DNA of 64,000 bases from Lepeophtheirus salmonis (lineage: Eukaryota > Arthropoda > Copepoda > Siphonostomatoida > Caligidae). The number at the start of each line of letters is the position of its first letter. The stretch's first letter is position 1. Below, piece after piece: positions 22,605 through 34,699 of this stretch. The stretch covers positions 10,416,001 to 10,480,000 of the forward strand of contig NC_052141.2 in the NCBI RefSeq assembly GCF_016086655.4. Reading direction: 5' to 3'. Both the position numbers and the translations under genes were made by a program. The notes beneath the pieces are model-generated. The model worked only from the letters and a program-made list of their open reading frames with translations. It was not told the origin of the DNA and did not search any database.

Positions 22605-25600
22605 TTATGAAGGTATTTTTAGCTTATATACAATTCTGCTCGTTGTTTGTTGAAAAGATCCATCTTGGTTCAAAGGAGTGACTCCATCCTTGTCCAATGC
22701 CTGTCAAATCAAATCATTGAAACAAAGATAATGATTTTTTGAAGAGTCTAACCTGCTTTCCTTGCGAATAATCATCCGTTCCTCTTTGCTTATCATGGTT
22801 AACGATGAGATCAATTTGCTTCTGATTTTTACCTACGTTTGGACTAATCCGAATGTAAACTCCGTTAGCCTTAATCTCAATTGGGAACTTGATGCCTCTC
22901 ATATCTAATATACAAATGCATTAATGAATAATAATTATCAATCTAAATAAATAAAGAACAATGACAGGTTCTCAAGTTTTTAAATAATTTCTGAATAATG
23001 AAGAAAAATAATTATAAACTTTCTATTAAAAGTAAAACAGCAATTGTTTTGATGTGTTTAAGGGACATCCAAAAATAATGTGGCCACTTAGGGGCACAAG
23101 TCCTAAATATATTTTTAACTAAGGAATTATTTAAGGTAGGGAAGTGATTGATGGATAATGTAGATTTTTTTACATTTAATTACCTTTTGGAGCTACTGAG
23201 GGAAGGTCTTCACTATATTTAGAGTAACCATCTTCTTCTTTTTGTAAATGTTTTCCAATGGACATAAAGTCTATGGGATATTTAGAAAATACAATTTTCT
23301 CTTCTTGTAGTCGATCATTTGGCCTAAAAAAGCTATATACCCAAAGAGGTCCCTTATTAAATGAAACGTCTTCTTTTGGATGTTTGGCGGTCACAGCTCG
23401 TTCAAATTTGAAAGAGTCAAAACGTCCTTTTATGGGATTAAAAAGAGAATCCTCTTGATCTAGATATATTTTTCCCTTGTTACTAATGATAAATTGTTAA
23501 TAATTAAGGAACTTTAAAATCTAATAAAATTATATAATTACTTGACATGATTATCTGAGCTTTTACCATGATCCATCTCTAGATAGTCAGAATTTCTCTG
23601 AAAACAAAAAAGGAAGATAACATTTTTATACATCGGATATTTATTCATAATTTTTTTTTTGGTGTTATCATTCATGGATTTCAAAACGGCCAAGAAGATC
23701 TCTCTGAAATGCAGCAAGTAAAGTTATACAACAACTAATCATGCTCCTATGATATTTTTTGGTATCTATGAGCTAATTACGAGGCTGTAGTTGACCGAAA
23801 TAGAGCCTCAATACCCTTTTTTCTTTCTATATAGGTATCTTCCAAATTATCTCCCCAATCTCTTTCTTTCTTAATCCCTCTTTGTTTCTTTTCTGCTACC
23901 TTCATTCTTTGTTTCTATTCCCTTTTATTCAGTCTTACAACGTAGGCACTCTCTTCTAGTCTTATATATATGTATATATACGAACGAAGGTTGAAAGTAA
24001 AGGATCCCACCAAATGGTCAGGGGCAAATTTACCGGAGCACAAGAGACATACAAAGAATTTTGAATGAATGAAAATTGAGAAAAATAGATTTAAAAAGAA
24101 ACGGATTAAGAGAGAAAGGTTCAGAGGAACTTTAAGTGTAAAAACACGTATTAAAAAAAATAAGAAACTGAGAAACATGCAATTCTTTATTGAATTCATT
24201 ATTAAAGCGTTTTATTTATATTGGTTGAAAGTAAAGGTCAATCACTACAACATTCAAGGGTATGTTACTCATTGTTAGGTAGTTGAAACCTACACCAGTG
24301 GGAAATAAATAGAATTTATTGACAGATTTGTTGTTTCAAATATTTGGAACCCTCCTTGGAATATGTGCCAACAATTTCTGGAATTCTGGGACTCAGTGAG
24401 ACATTTGTTCACAAGGTTACAAGGACATAAGAGGCTTCAAAGATAATGCAGAATAAGTTCTTATTCCACTTTATTGTGTTGTGGATGGTTAGGAGCGGAA
24501 AAAAAACACATCAAAAATCAGAATTCATTGAGCTTTCGAAATCTGGATACATTTTTGACGGAGAGAAAATTGCATTTGAAAAAATATGTTTTTCGAGGGA
24601 CAGAAAACTGAATATAAAATCTGTCAATAAAATGAATGAATATATTGAGAGGAGGAAGTTCATTTTGTACAAATTAATCCTACATTGCACAATTGAATAT
24701 ACGAGTATATTATTTACTCTGATACATCATCTCTGTACACAAAGGATGTATGAATGTAAATAATATAGTAATGGCCCCTTGTATTTGATGAACTCTTCTT
24801 GTTTAGTCAAAGTACATTATAACATGTACTTATATTCTATGTAGTAATCATAACATACAGCATATTTATCATAAAAAACAATGTTACATTTTATCCTTGA
24901 CTGCTCAGCTCATATAAAAGTAATATAAGAGCTATTCATCAATACCAACAATAGTGATGAACATAGATGAAAATAATATGATAATGGAAAAGAGATAACT
25001 GGCTTTTATATTATTTACAATAGCTTTGGTATACAGCGCTGGGTTATGTTTATGTTTAAAAGCATCTCTTGGAAGAACACAAATTAACTATCAGCTTTAC
25101 CAGTCTATTTGTTTCTGTCTATTTGTCTATTTGTTATTTCTGTCTGTGCATTTATTCATCTTTATTGGACCGTTTAAAAAACAAACTACAAAAAATGCCC
25201 ATGATTGGCCCACAAAAAAGTCCTATTCCACAACCATAACGCATCAGCTCACACCCCAGCAGTTGTGGTCGCAAAATTAATGGAAATAGAGTTCCAACTC
25301 GAGATACCCACATCATTAGCCATCTCACACACCTTCACTCTTGCGCCTTCCATCCCCATAGGATGTATTTTATCAATGATTTCTAGAGTATTAACCTCAA
25401 CAGAGCATTCAAAACATTCATCAAATTTTGAAACCACTTATAAACTGTTCTGAGAGTCTGCAGAGTCCCCGTAATGTTTATCAAGTTTTCATGAAGTCCC
25501 CTGAGGCCTTTTGAATAAAGCCTCAAAAACATTTTTTCTACAATGATATATCAAATATATATGAGATATATCAGTTTAATTTGACAATAATTTTTTTGAC

Positions 25601-28600
25601 AGTATTGAGGATCCACTCTGAATATCTAACGCATTCTTATTAACATCCTGCCCAAATAATTTCGTAGGGATTTTTTAAGTAGCTTAAGCCCTGGTATCAA
25701 ATAGTAATAACCCCATAAACAAACTAACTAATTTTATTGACACACTTACAATATCCTTTGCAGTACTGAATCCAATGCCGCAGATGGAATTATGTTCTTT
25801 CTTAGAACAACTGACTTCAAATGATATAGCTCCATTTTTTTGGTTATTTTTCCATCTGACTATGATTCCGCAATTAAGGGTTTCACAGGAAGGAGGATAT
25901 TTGAGGATGTGTGTATCTATATAGAAAAAATTAATCAAATCATAATATAATTCAGGAAAATCTGAAGGCGGGTTACTAAGTCTAAGTGTATAAAGGGGCA
26001 TATGTAAAGGTTGACACATAAGTCTTAGGACAGCAACTTCAACTTAATATTTTTTCTAGACAGGTGTATATTTTTTAATTCTGTTTGTTGCATGAATCAA
26101 CCTCCATCTTTGTTTGTAGTTAAACAAACTTTTGCCTAAAACGTGTTCTTGAGCTTCTAACGATGACGTCATGAACCCTAAGTGCGATTCATTAATAAAG
26201 GAAGATCTGTAGGGCCATTTTTAAGGCTCTAAATCATCTCAATGTGTGCAACTCATCGGTCCACTACACGATAAAGCGGCACAAGAAGACAGTGAGTGTC
26301 GATGACCCCGGAGTGGTGGCCGAGGTCCATGAAGACAACCCGGTTGATCGTTGCAACGAGATCCAAGAACAACTTCTCAATTCTTTTACGCACATTTCAA
26401 TCATTTGGTCAGACGAGAAGATCTTTATCGCAGAGCTAGCTTACAATAGCCACAACAACCAGGTGTTGAGTCGGAACCTCGAGGACATTACCTTGAACAA
26501 GTGCTGCGTGTTCAGGGCCAAAAGATGGCCTTGGTAATGGACTGGGGGGGGGTCACTTCCTGGGAGCTGAAGAAGCTCTTAATCTTTATTCATGAGGGTG
26601 TGAAGGTTAATCAAGGTGTCTATCTGGACATATTACAGTCAGAAGTACTTTACGGTATTCCGCGAACAGTACTAGGTAGGTTCTTACTGCTTCCAGAAGG
26701 ACGGAGCACTTTCACATACTTCAAAGTCAATAGTGGTACTATACTACTTTCGAGCAATTTTGTAGCAAGGAGATGTGCCCCCTTCTTCACCAGATTTCCA
26801 TCTAATAGAATTCTCCATATAGTACATTCTGGAGAGGGAGGTTTGTTTGAATTTCTATAGTATACATGTGGAATGAACTGACACTCATTTTAGAGGAAAT
26901 TTCACCCCGATTGCAATTATGTCAAAGGATGTTTCTAGAAATAAATATTTGAGTACTCTCTTGGCTGTTGAAATTGTTCTAAAGCTTATGGGTAAACCTG
27001 TATACATATAAAAAGTAAACTCTATATATATGTGTACACGCATGATGGATGTGGTAACCTACCGTGACACCAAATACATTTACTTACCTTCCATCACATG
27101 TTCAAAATATCGCCTTCTTTCCTCTTCCGGCTCTATAACGAAATACATAAATCAGTGATTTACCTAGTTCATGTATGACAGGGTTACTACTTTTGTCACT
27201 ACGCTGCTTAGGTGGTTCAATTGGAAACGGGGATTTGCCTTGGCCAGTACCTGGTGTTACAAGGCTATTCGATACGTCCACATTGCTATTTACGTCATTT
27301 GCTTTCTCATAGTCGGATGGACTATTTTCTAACGTCGGCCGTACCATGTTTTTAAATTCACCCTCAGCCATCGGTGTTGTATGAGTTGCGTCCTTTATTG
27401 GACGATCTACAAAGGAATCGTTTCCTTTATTGATATTTTTTTCTTGACTGTCATACTCTTCTTGGAGAGTGTTAGGAGTTGGAGGCTCAATATTGCTCAT
27501 GGCGTCATCCTCGGAATATATTTCCTCAGAAGTGGGTATATTGTCTAAATCCTTTGTCTTATTCCTTTCTATTGATTCTAAATCATCCATCATTGATGCC
27601 AACTCAGTGTCTTTGGATCGATCTTCATCATCACTATCATTTTTTGGTTCCTCAAGTAAATCTTTTATTTCTTTCCCTTCTTCGCCTGAAAAGTCATCAT
27701 CCTCTCTGTTTAAGTCTTCCGACGAATCAATGCCGTCATCATCAAAATCTTTAGAGCCACTGAAGTTTTTCTTATTTATGGGCTTTCCCTGGAAACTGTC
27801 AGATAAATTTTTATCTTCATTCCGAAGATCATCTTCATTCGAAGACTCTGGAATCTTCAAATCATTCTCTTCTAATGAATCTTCAGGCCTTGACGTGAAT
27901 TTTCCCTGTCTATATTCTTTTGGCTTCTCCAATTCGTTAACCTTATTTGCACTATGATTAAGTTTTGGTAAAGATTCATCATAATCCAATTTTTCCTTGG
28001 ATTTTAAAGAATCTTCATTTGAATTCTCATACGACTTGTTCCCTATGCTTCCATCATCCTCATCATCACGAATTTGATTACTTTCAGCATTTTCATAGTA
28101 TGGAATTGAATCGTAAGATTCTGAATCATAGTCTAGTTCTCTTTCATCTGCATTTTCTTCTCCAGATTGTTTTGGATCTTTGGATTGATTCATAGGCAGT
28201 TCTGTAGTTGAGTCTATGATATAAATATGAGTGTTATTTGGTTACAGGCAAGTTCATCATGCTCTTTTCACCCCGATTATATATATTCAATTTAGGGCAA
28301 TGAAAATATCTTGAAGCTATGTAGTAAATTTGTTACAATCGGTGGTTAAGGGTTACATAAAGAGTTTCGTTTAGCATAAGGTCTTATTTAAATTAAGAAC
28401 TTCTTTACTTGGATAATGAGTATATTAAAGAATGATTAAATCTTTGTATTCAAAAGTAGAATAAAATATTACATCATAGTTGATTTGTTTTTCATTAAGA
28501 CACATTACAAATATTTATATTGTTGGGGATGAATTTTTCTCGAAAAAACATGTCATGCAATGAACTTTCTTCGCGATGAATTGTCTTGGGGTGTAAAGAG

Positions 28601-31600
28601 GGTGGTGAACTTTTTCTAAACGATGTTATATATATATATTTCTTTTATGGGTCTAGGAAAATTACCGTGGATAAATTTGCCAGTGGACAATTATTATTGT
28701 GGAAAATTGCCCAAAAGAAAATTACAATTTAAAAAATTTCAAGTCATTCATGAACAAAATCAGAATAACTCGGCCCATAACTTGTTTTATAGAATGACAA
28801 AGCCACAAAGCAGGTTAAAAAACCATAGCCGCCACTACACAAACATTTAATCCCGCTCTAAATTCTTCAAAATAAACCCCGGATACATGGGTTTATTAAG
28901 GGTACGCCAAAGACACCAATCATGTTAAAAACCATAACTGTTGCTTCACAATACTTATATCTACTTTCAAAAGATCCAAATATAAACTTCGTACACTTAC
29001 GTTGATTAAGACTTCGGCAAGGACATCATCCAGGTTAAAAACCCCCGCTGCTACTCCACAAAGCATTTAGAGCCCTCCAAATACTTCAAAATCAACACTA
29101 AACACGTTAAAAATCATGGGGCTGGTTTTCATTTTTAAGTATTTGGAGGGATCCTAAATGCTTTATGAAGTATTTGGGGAGGGGTCAACATGGTTTGTGT
29201 CATTGCCGTATCCTTAATCAACATTTTAAAGTATTTGGAGGGGCCCAAAGGTTTTTAAAAAGCGGAGGTAGTTTTTAGAACGGATGGTGTCCCTACCGTA
29301 GTCCTAAAAGACCCATAGCCTTGAAGTTTATTTTGAATTATTTAGAGAGGCCCTTATTGGTTTGTGATGTAGCAATTGTGCTTTTTAACCTGCTTTGTGG
29401 CTCTGTCTTTGTACAAAAGAGTTTTTGGATCTAGGTATTATGATTTTATTAGTAATTGAAGGGAAATTTTCTCAATGGTAATTTTCCAAGATTACTTTTC
29501 TCCGGTACAATTTTCCGTGCACTCTTACCAATATCTTCATCTCTAGGTTCTTTTACTACCGAGTCATCATTGATTGGGCCACTACTATTATATTCATTCT
29601 CAAGGGATGAAGGTTTTGATTCCACTTCCGCTAAATATGGACAAAGGATTGTACTAATGATATTAATATATATTTATTGTTACCCTTTTTGTCCTCTCCC
29701 GGTAAAAAGTGAGTCTGGTTGTCCTCCTTTTCTTTCCTTTTTAAGTTCTTTGTATATGCAAATCTAAAATTGTATGGGATATGCGAAAAAATGACATCGT
29801 GGGGTCGAAGAGTAGACTCTGATCGAACAAATCTGGGTACATATATAAAGACCCCCTTCGGAGAAGACAAATCCACATCCTCCTTCTCATCTGTAGCTCC
29901 TAATCGCCGGGAAAAAGAAATTTCCCAAACATTTCCCTTCATCTTGGAGGACTTGTCCTTCAAGTCCTGCTTTTCATCCAATATAATATCCGAAGGACTA
30001 CGTGATAAATATTATTAAAATATGGTATAAAAAAATGACAGATTCTTACTTCTGGATGTGAGAGTCCTGGATAGAATTATCTTCCTTGTTAGCAAGTATG
30101 AAGTCCGAATTTGGAAGTTCTTTTCTATCATTGAACCCAATCCCTGTCAAATTTCTCTCCCGTGTTTGAATCAGGAATTCAATCACTTGTGCCTTGTCTG
30201 TACTGAACCAACGAGCTAAATAACTGCAATTCCCAAGAATGGTCTGATGACAAATGCTTGGGTATTTATACTGCCCCAAGAAGTTTCGGTGATCCTTTAC
30301 ACGATTGTCAAAATTTTGAGGAGTGTCTGCACAAATAAGATGTTTTAGACAATTTTCCCTAGCTCTTATAACTAGTGTTGGGGTTCCGTCTGAAAATCAT
30401 TGACATGTGTGGGATGATTATAATTTTTAGTGGACCGAACTAATTCGGTCCTCGAAATAAATTCGGTCTTAATCGGTCTCAAGTAGAAATGAAGCCTGAA
30501 TAAGTATAATTTATTCTATATGTTTAAAAAGAGGCCAGAGAGGGTGAGCTCAAGCATGGCTATTCAACCTCCGTTAATTGAAACAATACCCGTCACGGGT
30601 CGACACTACGTACCAATTTCCAAGGAACGCTTTCAGTCTGAAATTTCTTGACAGGTAAGAAACAGTTATAATTTTTAGTAGACCAAACTAATTCGGTCTG
30701 TTCAAGAAGTTTGGTCTGAACTGCTCTCAAACAGAAGTGATGTTTGGATAGATATAACCAATTTGAAGTGTTGGGTCTAGACCACAGAAAATAGAAGTAA
30801 TAGTTAAAGTTGCATGTCAGCTGTTGATGTTTGAATTTTGTAAACATGGCGTAGAATAGATATTTGGTTATAAAAGTATTCATAACTTATAAGAAAAAGA
30901 AAACGGCGCCACAATTTTCTTTTTTGTATAGATTGTCAACCTTTTATTAATTTACAGATTTACACTTGCTGCAATTTAATTCTTTTTCATTTCTCTAACT
31001 TTGAGTAAGAATTCAAAATCGTGTTGGGTTTCTGCTCTGAAAATAGTTTTTTAGTGGATCGAACTATTTTGATCCTTTTATGAAGTTCGGTATGAACGGG
31101 TCTAAAATAAGAAAATGCTATAGATTGTTCTTATTTCAAAATGTATTATCACCAATTCTTTTTTTGATGAGTTGATTCAAAATTGTAAACATGGGCACAG
31201 TAATAATTAAATGTATTAAATCATATTTGCACAACCTTAAAATTAGGATTGGGTTGACAATCAGGTAATAGATAGGGATTGGTCAAACTCTAGAGACCAG
31301 AAAAATGGGTCCATGTTTCGAATGCAATTATTTTTTTGGTGTACATTCTAAGATTATATTTTGGAACTAAAAATAAGTGTGGGAATTTGTTGAGAAAAAT
31401 AAATTAAGACCGACCCGGAAAAAAAAAAATTGGTTTCGGACCGATTCTCAACACTAGTGGTCACATAGTTAACAAATTTATCTACTTACCTTCACTACTG
31501 CCCTCTCTTCTCTCTATATCTTCTTCATTCTTTTTCCAGTTGATGGTGAATACAAATTAAAGGTTGAGATTGAACCGAGAGAATTTTGGTATTATTATTT

Positions 31601-34600
31601 TGAGTCATTCATTCCGTTTCAAATCGCCCCCCCCCTCCCAAAAAAACCCAGATAAAAAAGAAGAAGGAGACATTTTCTTCAAATTGGATTATAAATATTA
31701 GGTTTTAATCTGTTTTAATTCTTTACCTAGATATTTGTATATTGTTGGATTATATTTTTTTAAAAGTTTTTTATAATAAATAAAACAACAACTTAAAATG
31801 ATATTTATAGTAATTGCATCAAAAATAATATAACTTAAGTCTGCAGGTACAGAGCTGATATGTGACCCGTCTAGATATAAACAAGCTACAATTTTTTCTC
31901 AAAATTGAGTGCGGATTACATTTCTATTTTTTATCGAGCCATGGACAATTTCTATCAACAAATTATTCTAATGAACAAAAATTGCACTTAAAATAGTCAA
32001 TATTAATTTTCACAATACAATAATAAGAAATTGATGGATTTCAGGGTTGAAAGGGACAATATGGGAACCAATATAAGTCTCAATAATCAAATAAATGATA
32101 TAAACTATTGCTAACGTTGTTGGATATCCGAATTCATCCTCCTACAATTTTGAATAACAAGCCTTCAATTTACTCAAATATGTTTGTGAACATATTTGAG
32201 TAAAAAAAAAAAAAAAAAAGAGAAAAGGAATATCCTCTTTTTGTTGATTTGACCCTCACCTCTAAAGTAGAATTTAAAAAAGGCCTTCATTTTATATTCT
32301 AAAAGAGTGAAGATATTTTTTAAAATATCAAATTTTCAAACAGGAAAAAAAAAAAAAAAATTTTTTCCCAAAGCTCCACTCACACTGAAACTGGCTCTAC
32401 TCCAACTTCAAGAAAGGACAAATATACATTTTCTCAGATCTGGGTACCAAATTTTGAGAATATTTTTATAAGTTCGGGCCCTAATAAAATAGAACACAGG
32501 TTGCGATTACATTTGTACTAATTTACTGATAATTATTAGTTATTAATAGAATTATTGTTATAATAACATTGATCATATTATACATATCCTGTATCTCCCA
32601 ACCTCTTATCCTATAGAAACAAAAAAAAAAATGCACAAAATATGATAGTAGTTTGCCAATTCTTCCTAACCTAGGATTATTATTCAACCTGATAACTGTT
32701 CACAGTATAATAAGAACTAATTCGAATCCAACCAATTATTATTTACAATACGGATTAGAAGTAACAATAAGGAAACATTAACATTTGACTGAAAAATACA
32801 ATGAACATTTTTGTGTAAGTGAAGTAAGCCCCTGTGGAATAACCAAGGGTACCACAATACATCACTAACAAAAAATATACATTATATTATGAATGTCAGC
32901 TGTTATTGTTCTTCTTATTTTCTCCCAATCAATGTTCTTAACGTTGATAGGTTAAATTAGAATAATCTCCATCTAAGCTGGTAACGATTCCCAATTTAAT
33001 TATTAAATAATAATGGAAAGAGTTATTGACTAATTATTACAGATTGATTTTGGCCCTTCTTTCGAATTCTTTTTGGAGGAGAGGTTGAGTGATAAAATTA
33101 GGGCAACGACGTGCACGATGCAACTATTCATATAGATGTCGCTCCAAGCACAATTAAAGATAATCAGACGGTCTTCATTAAATATAAATAATATCTTCTT
33201 TAACAAGGATTAAGCACTTACATAAGCTTTTTAAATCAAAATATACCTCGGACCTTTTTCAAGGTCCATAAAAAGTTTGAGAACTCGATACTCTTTTGGA
33301 TTTTGGGAAAATATAAGTTTTATTATACCGTACTCGAGTACTTTGGATTCGGGTCCACTATCAGTCCTATTTCTATCCTTACCACTGTCAAAGATGATTC
33401 AGTTTGATTCAGTTTTAACACTACAAACTCTAATCATATTTTTTTCAAAGATATTATTTTTAATTTCTTGCAATTTCAGTAAATATTATTATTAATCTTT
33501 AGTGTATTATGTTATATTTTTTTGCACCTACATGTGTGGTGCCTTAAATAAAAACAGTTTGTAATAAAGAAGAAGAAATGGAGAGAAAGGCCTTGTTCTA
33601 TTTCTAGGTATTTTGTTTCATAAAAAAGGATCAGCTGATATTTATGCAACCTCAAATCAGTTAAAAATTATTATTCGGTATGGGATTGTTATAATAAGGC
33701 TTTGAGCTTTTTCATGTAGCCCCTCAGTCCTCATTTTAAATTTGTGTTCTTGCAAATGGTGGTTTAATTTTTAAAAATCTATTTCTATGTTTAACATTGT
33801 ATATTGAATTATGATCACATTTAAGGAAACAGTTTAAAACCCTGAGTTTTATCCATGGAAACAAATTTTTGTTACTTTACTTTAATAACAGAATTTAATC
33901 GATTATTTTAGTTTACTAATCGATTTTTACAAAAAAAAAAATCAATCCTACATTTACATACAGTGGCACACGTCTCATCTTTTGATAACCCTTCTTTGGT
34001 GAATTGGCAATGAATGATATTTTTTTAAGAAAAACAAAAATAAAAATAGTGGTAAATGAATCCTTATTTAGTCGGTGCAGTACTCTTAGTCCTTTCCACT
34101 CTCCGTACTAGCACTGATTAAATAAGGAAGAGTTAAACGTTATCGAGGACCGAAGTTTATGAGTTTTAGGACTGATATAAAGGACATAATTGTTATAAAT
34201 GAGCAAATTTAAGAAATAGTTCAATCTCAACGAGACCAAAGGATTTCAGATACAGAGGACTCTGTGAACAAACATTAAGAATAAGACAAATATCAAAAAG
34301 TGAATAACATGACTGGAATTTACCTTCTTCATATCTAGCAGATCTTTTTCTCTTCATTTTACACTCATTTTGAATACACACATAGCTTTGCTTGCAGTCA
34401 CTTATGCTTTGACAAGAGTAATCATCATGCAACGACTCCCGGGATGACGACGCATCCGTCTCTACTTATAGATTTATATATAAGTATTCAACAGCATACT
34501 ATTATATGCGGGAAACGGGAAAACTTACCTTTTCCAAACTCTGATTCCTCTTTGTTGCTTACATAAAAAAAATTCCCGGCTATTGGTTTGATAAAGCCTT

Positions 34601-34628
34601 GAGTCTTGGGTAAAAAGCAAAATAACAT
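22605..34628 (-). CDS. Two-DOMON-domain protein with acidic linker, 13 exons
   Basis: Minus-strand exons in coding order: 34628-34529, 34461-34324, about 31519-31490, 30326-30050, 29997-29684, 29630-29529, 28213-27164, 27132-27088, 25916-25750, 23597-23542, 23482-23184, 22904-22753 and 22700-22605; every join keeps phase, giving about 940 codons. After a weakly hydrophobic start and a small four-Cys segment (SCQSISDCKQSYVCIQNECK), DOMON 1 spans roughly residues 105-250: CHQTILGNCSYLARWF, TGIGFNDRKELPNSDFILAN, ILDEKQDL and KGNVWEISFSRRL. The 1050-nt exon is an acidic Ser/Asp/Glu-rich linker with no predicted fold. DOMON 2 (about 695-835) has SCETLNCGIIVRWKNNQ, ICGIGFS, GKIYLDQEDSLFNPIKGRFD and FKFERAV. 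DOMON domains bind haem or sugars in extracellular or redox proteins. No transmembrane helix or clear signal peptide is visible. Exon 3 boundaries are least sure, and exon 2 has a tandem AAGTAG acceptor. Ligand and role are unknown. Confidence 0.78.
23690..23960. repeat. Dispersed pyrimidine-rich repeat shared with 9600-9820
   Basis: CTTCATTCTTTGTTTCTATTCC occurs at 23901-23922 and at about 9747-9768, preceded in both by CTCTTTCTTTC-type tracts and followed by 'ctcttct(ag/gc)'. It lies in an intron of the DOMON gene, and the other copy in an intron of the FN2 gene. Class unknown. Confidence 0.55.
25190..25320 (+). pseudogene. mariner fragment, second catalytic region
   Basis: Plus-strand frame reads HKKVLFHNHNASAHTPAVVV and AKLMEIEFQLE, the HxDNAPxH block of mariner transposases with the second Asp replaced (HNHNAS). 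Only this block survives. It lies antisense in a DOMON-gene intron (23598-25749). Confidence 0.7.
26160..26660 (+). pseudogene. Tc1/mariner relic with first catalytic block
   Basis: Reads IIWSDEKIFIAELAYNSHNN (first Asp in SDEK context), QVLSRNLEDITL, then after a frameshift GGVTSWELKKLLIFIHEGVK and VNQGVYLDILQSEV. Sequence downstream of 26660 is unrelated, so it is 3'-truncated. It sits antisense in the DOMON-gene intron 25917-27087. Confidence 0.75.
28655..29525. repeat. Large foldback of tandem units filling a DOMON intron
   Basis: ACAAAGCCACAAAGCAGGTT at 28797-28816 is mirrored by AACCTGCTTTGTGGCTCTGT at 29389-29408. Inside the left arm, units beginning GGTTAAAA recur at 28813, about 28923 and 29033 (period about 110), and the right arm carries inverted copies with AAGTATTTGGAGGG. 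The symmetry centre is near 29110. Both outer flanks (28657-28745 and 29455-29520) are R4 AATTTTCC units. The whole lies in the intron 28214-29528. Confidence 0.75.
30371..31459. repeat. R2 foldback filling a DOMON-gene intron
   Basis: Ends ACTAGTGTTGGGGTTCCGTC and GGACCGATTCTCAACACTAG are inverted copies about 1.09 kb apart. Internal direct sub-repeats around 30430, 30670 and 31050 share TTTTTAGT(G/A)GACC(G/A)AACTA. It occupies almost all of the intron 30327-31489, leaving about 45 and 30 nt at the two sides. Confidence 0.72.
31895..32190. repeat. R3 repeat copy inside a DOMON-gene intron
   Basis: Starts TTTTTTCTCAAAATTGAGTG and includes ACAAATTATTCTAATGAAC, TTGCACTTAAAATAGTC, AATAAGAAATTGATGGATTT and TTGGATATCCGAATTCATCC. 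This is the longest copy and the best reference for the family. Confidence 0.65.
32200..34320. other. Rest of DOMON intron 2, no exon seen
   Basis: AT-rich with poly-A/T tracts. 34070-34170 holds an R5 'AGTCC/GGACT' repeat (TTAGTCCTTTCCACTCTCCG ... TTTTAGGACTGATATAAAGG), also seen near 41400-41620, 49140-49200 and 61650-61730. No coding exon was recognised on either strand. Confidence 0.5.
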
Positions 34629-34699
34629 GAGAATGACGTCAGTGATCCATTAATTTCTATAGCCTTGTTTATTAACAATGGGGATTGAGCGTTATCTAC

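Noticed and set aside
24446..24763. 105-aa plus-strand frame
   Set aside because: Lies within a DOMON intron, Lys/Ile/Phe-rich composition, no family and no splice or start support.
27469..27957. 162-aa Ser-rich plus-strand frame
   Set aside because: Exact antisense of the acidic DOMON linker exon; Ser/Phe content comes from reversing Asp/Glu/Asn codons.
28813..29110. CRISPR-like array from the 110-bp spaced GGTTAAAA units
   Set aside because: Units are long, diverged and mirrored as a palindrome; animal genome context excludes CRISPR.
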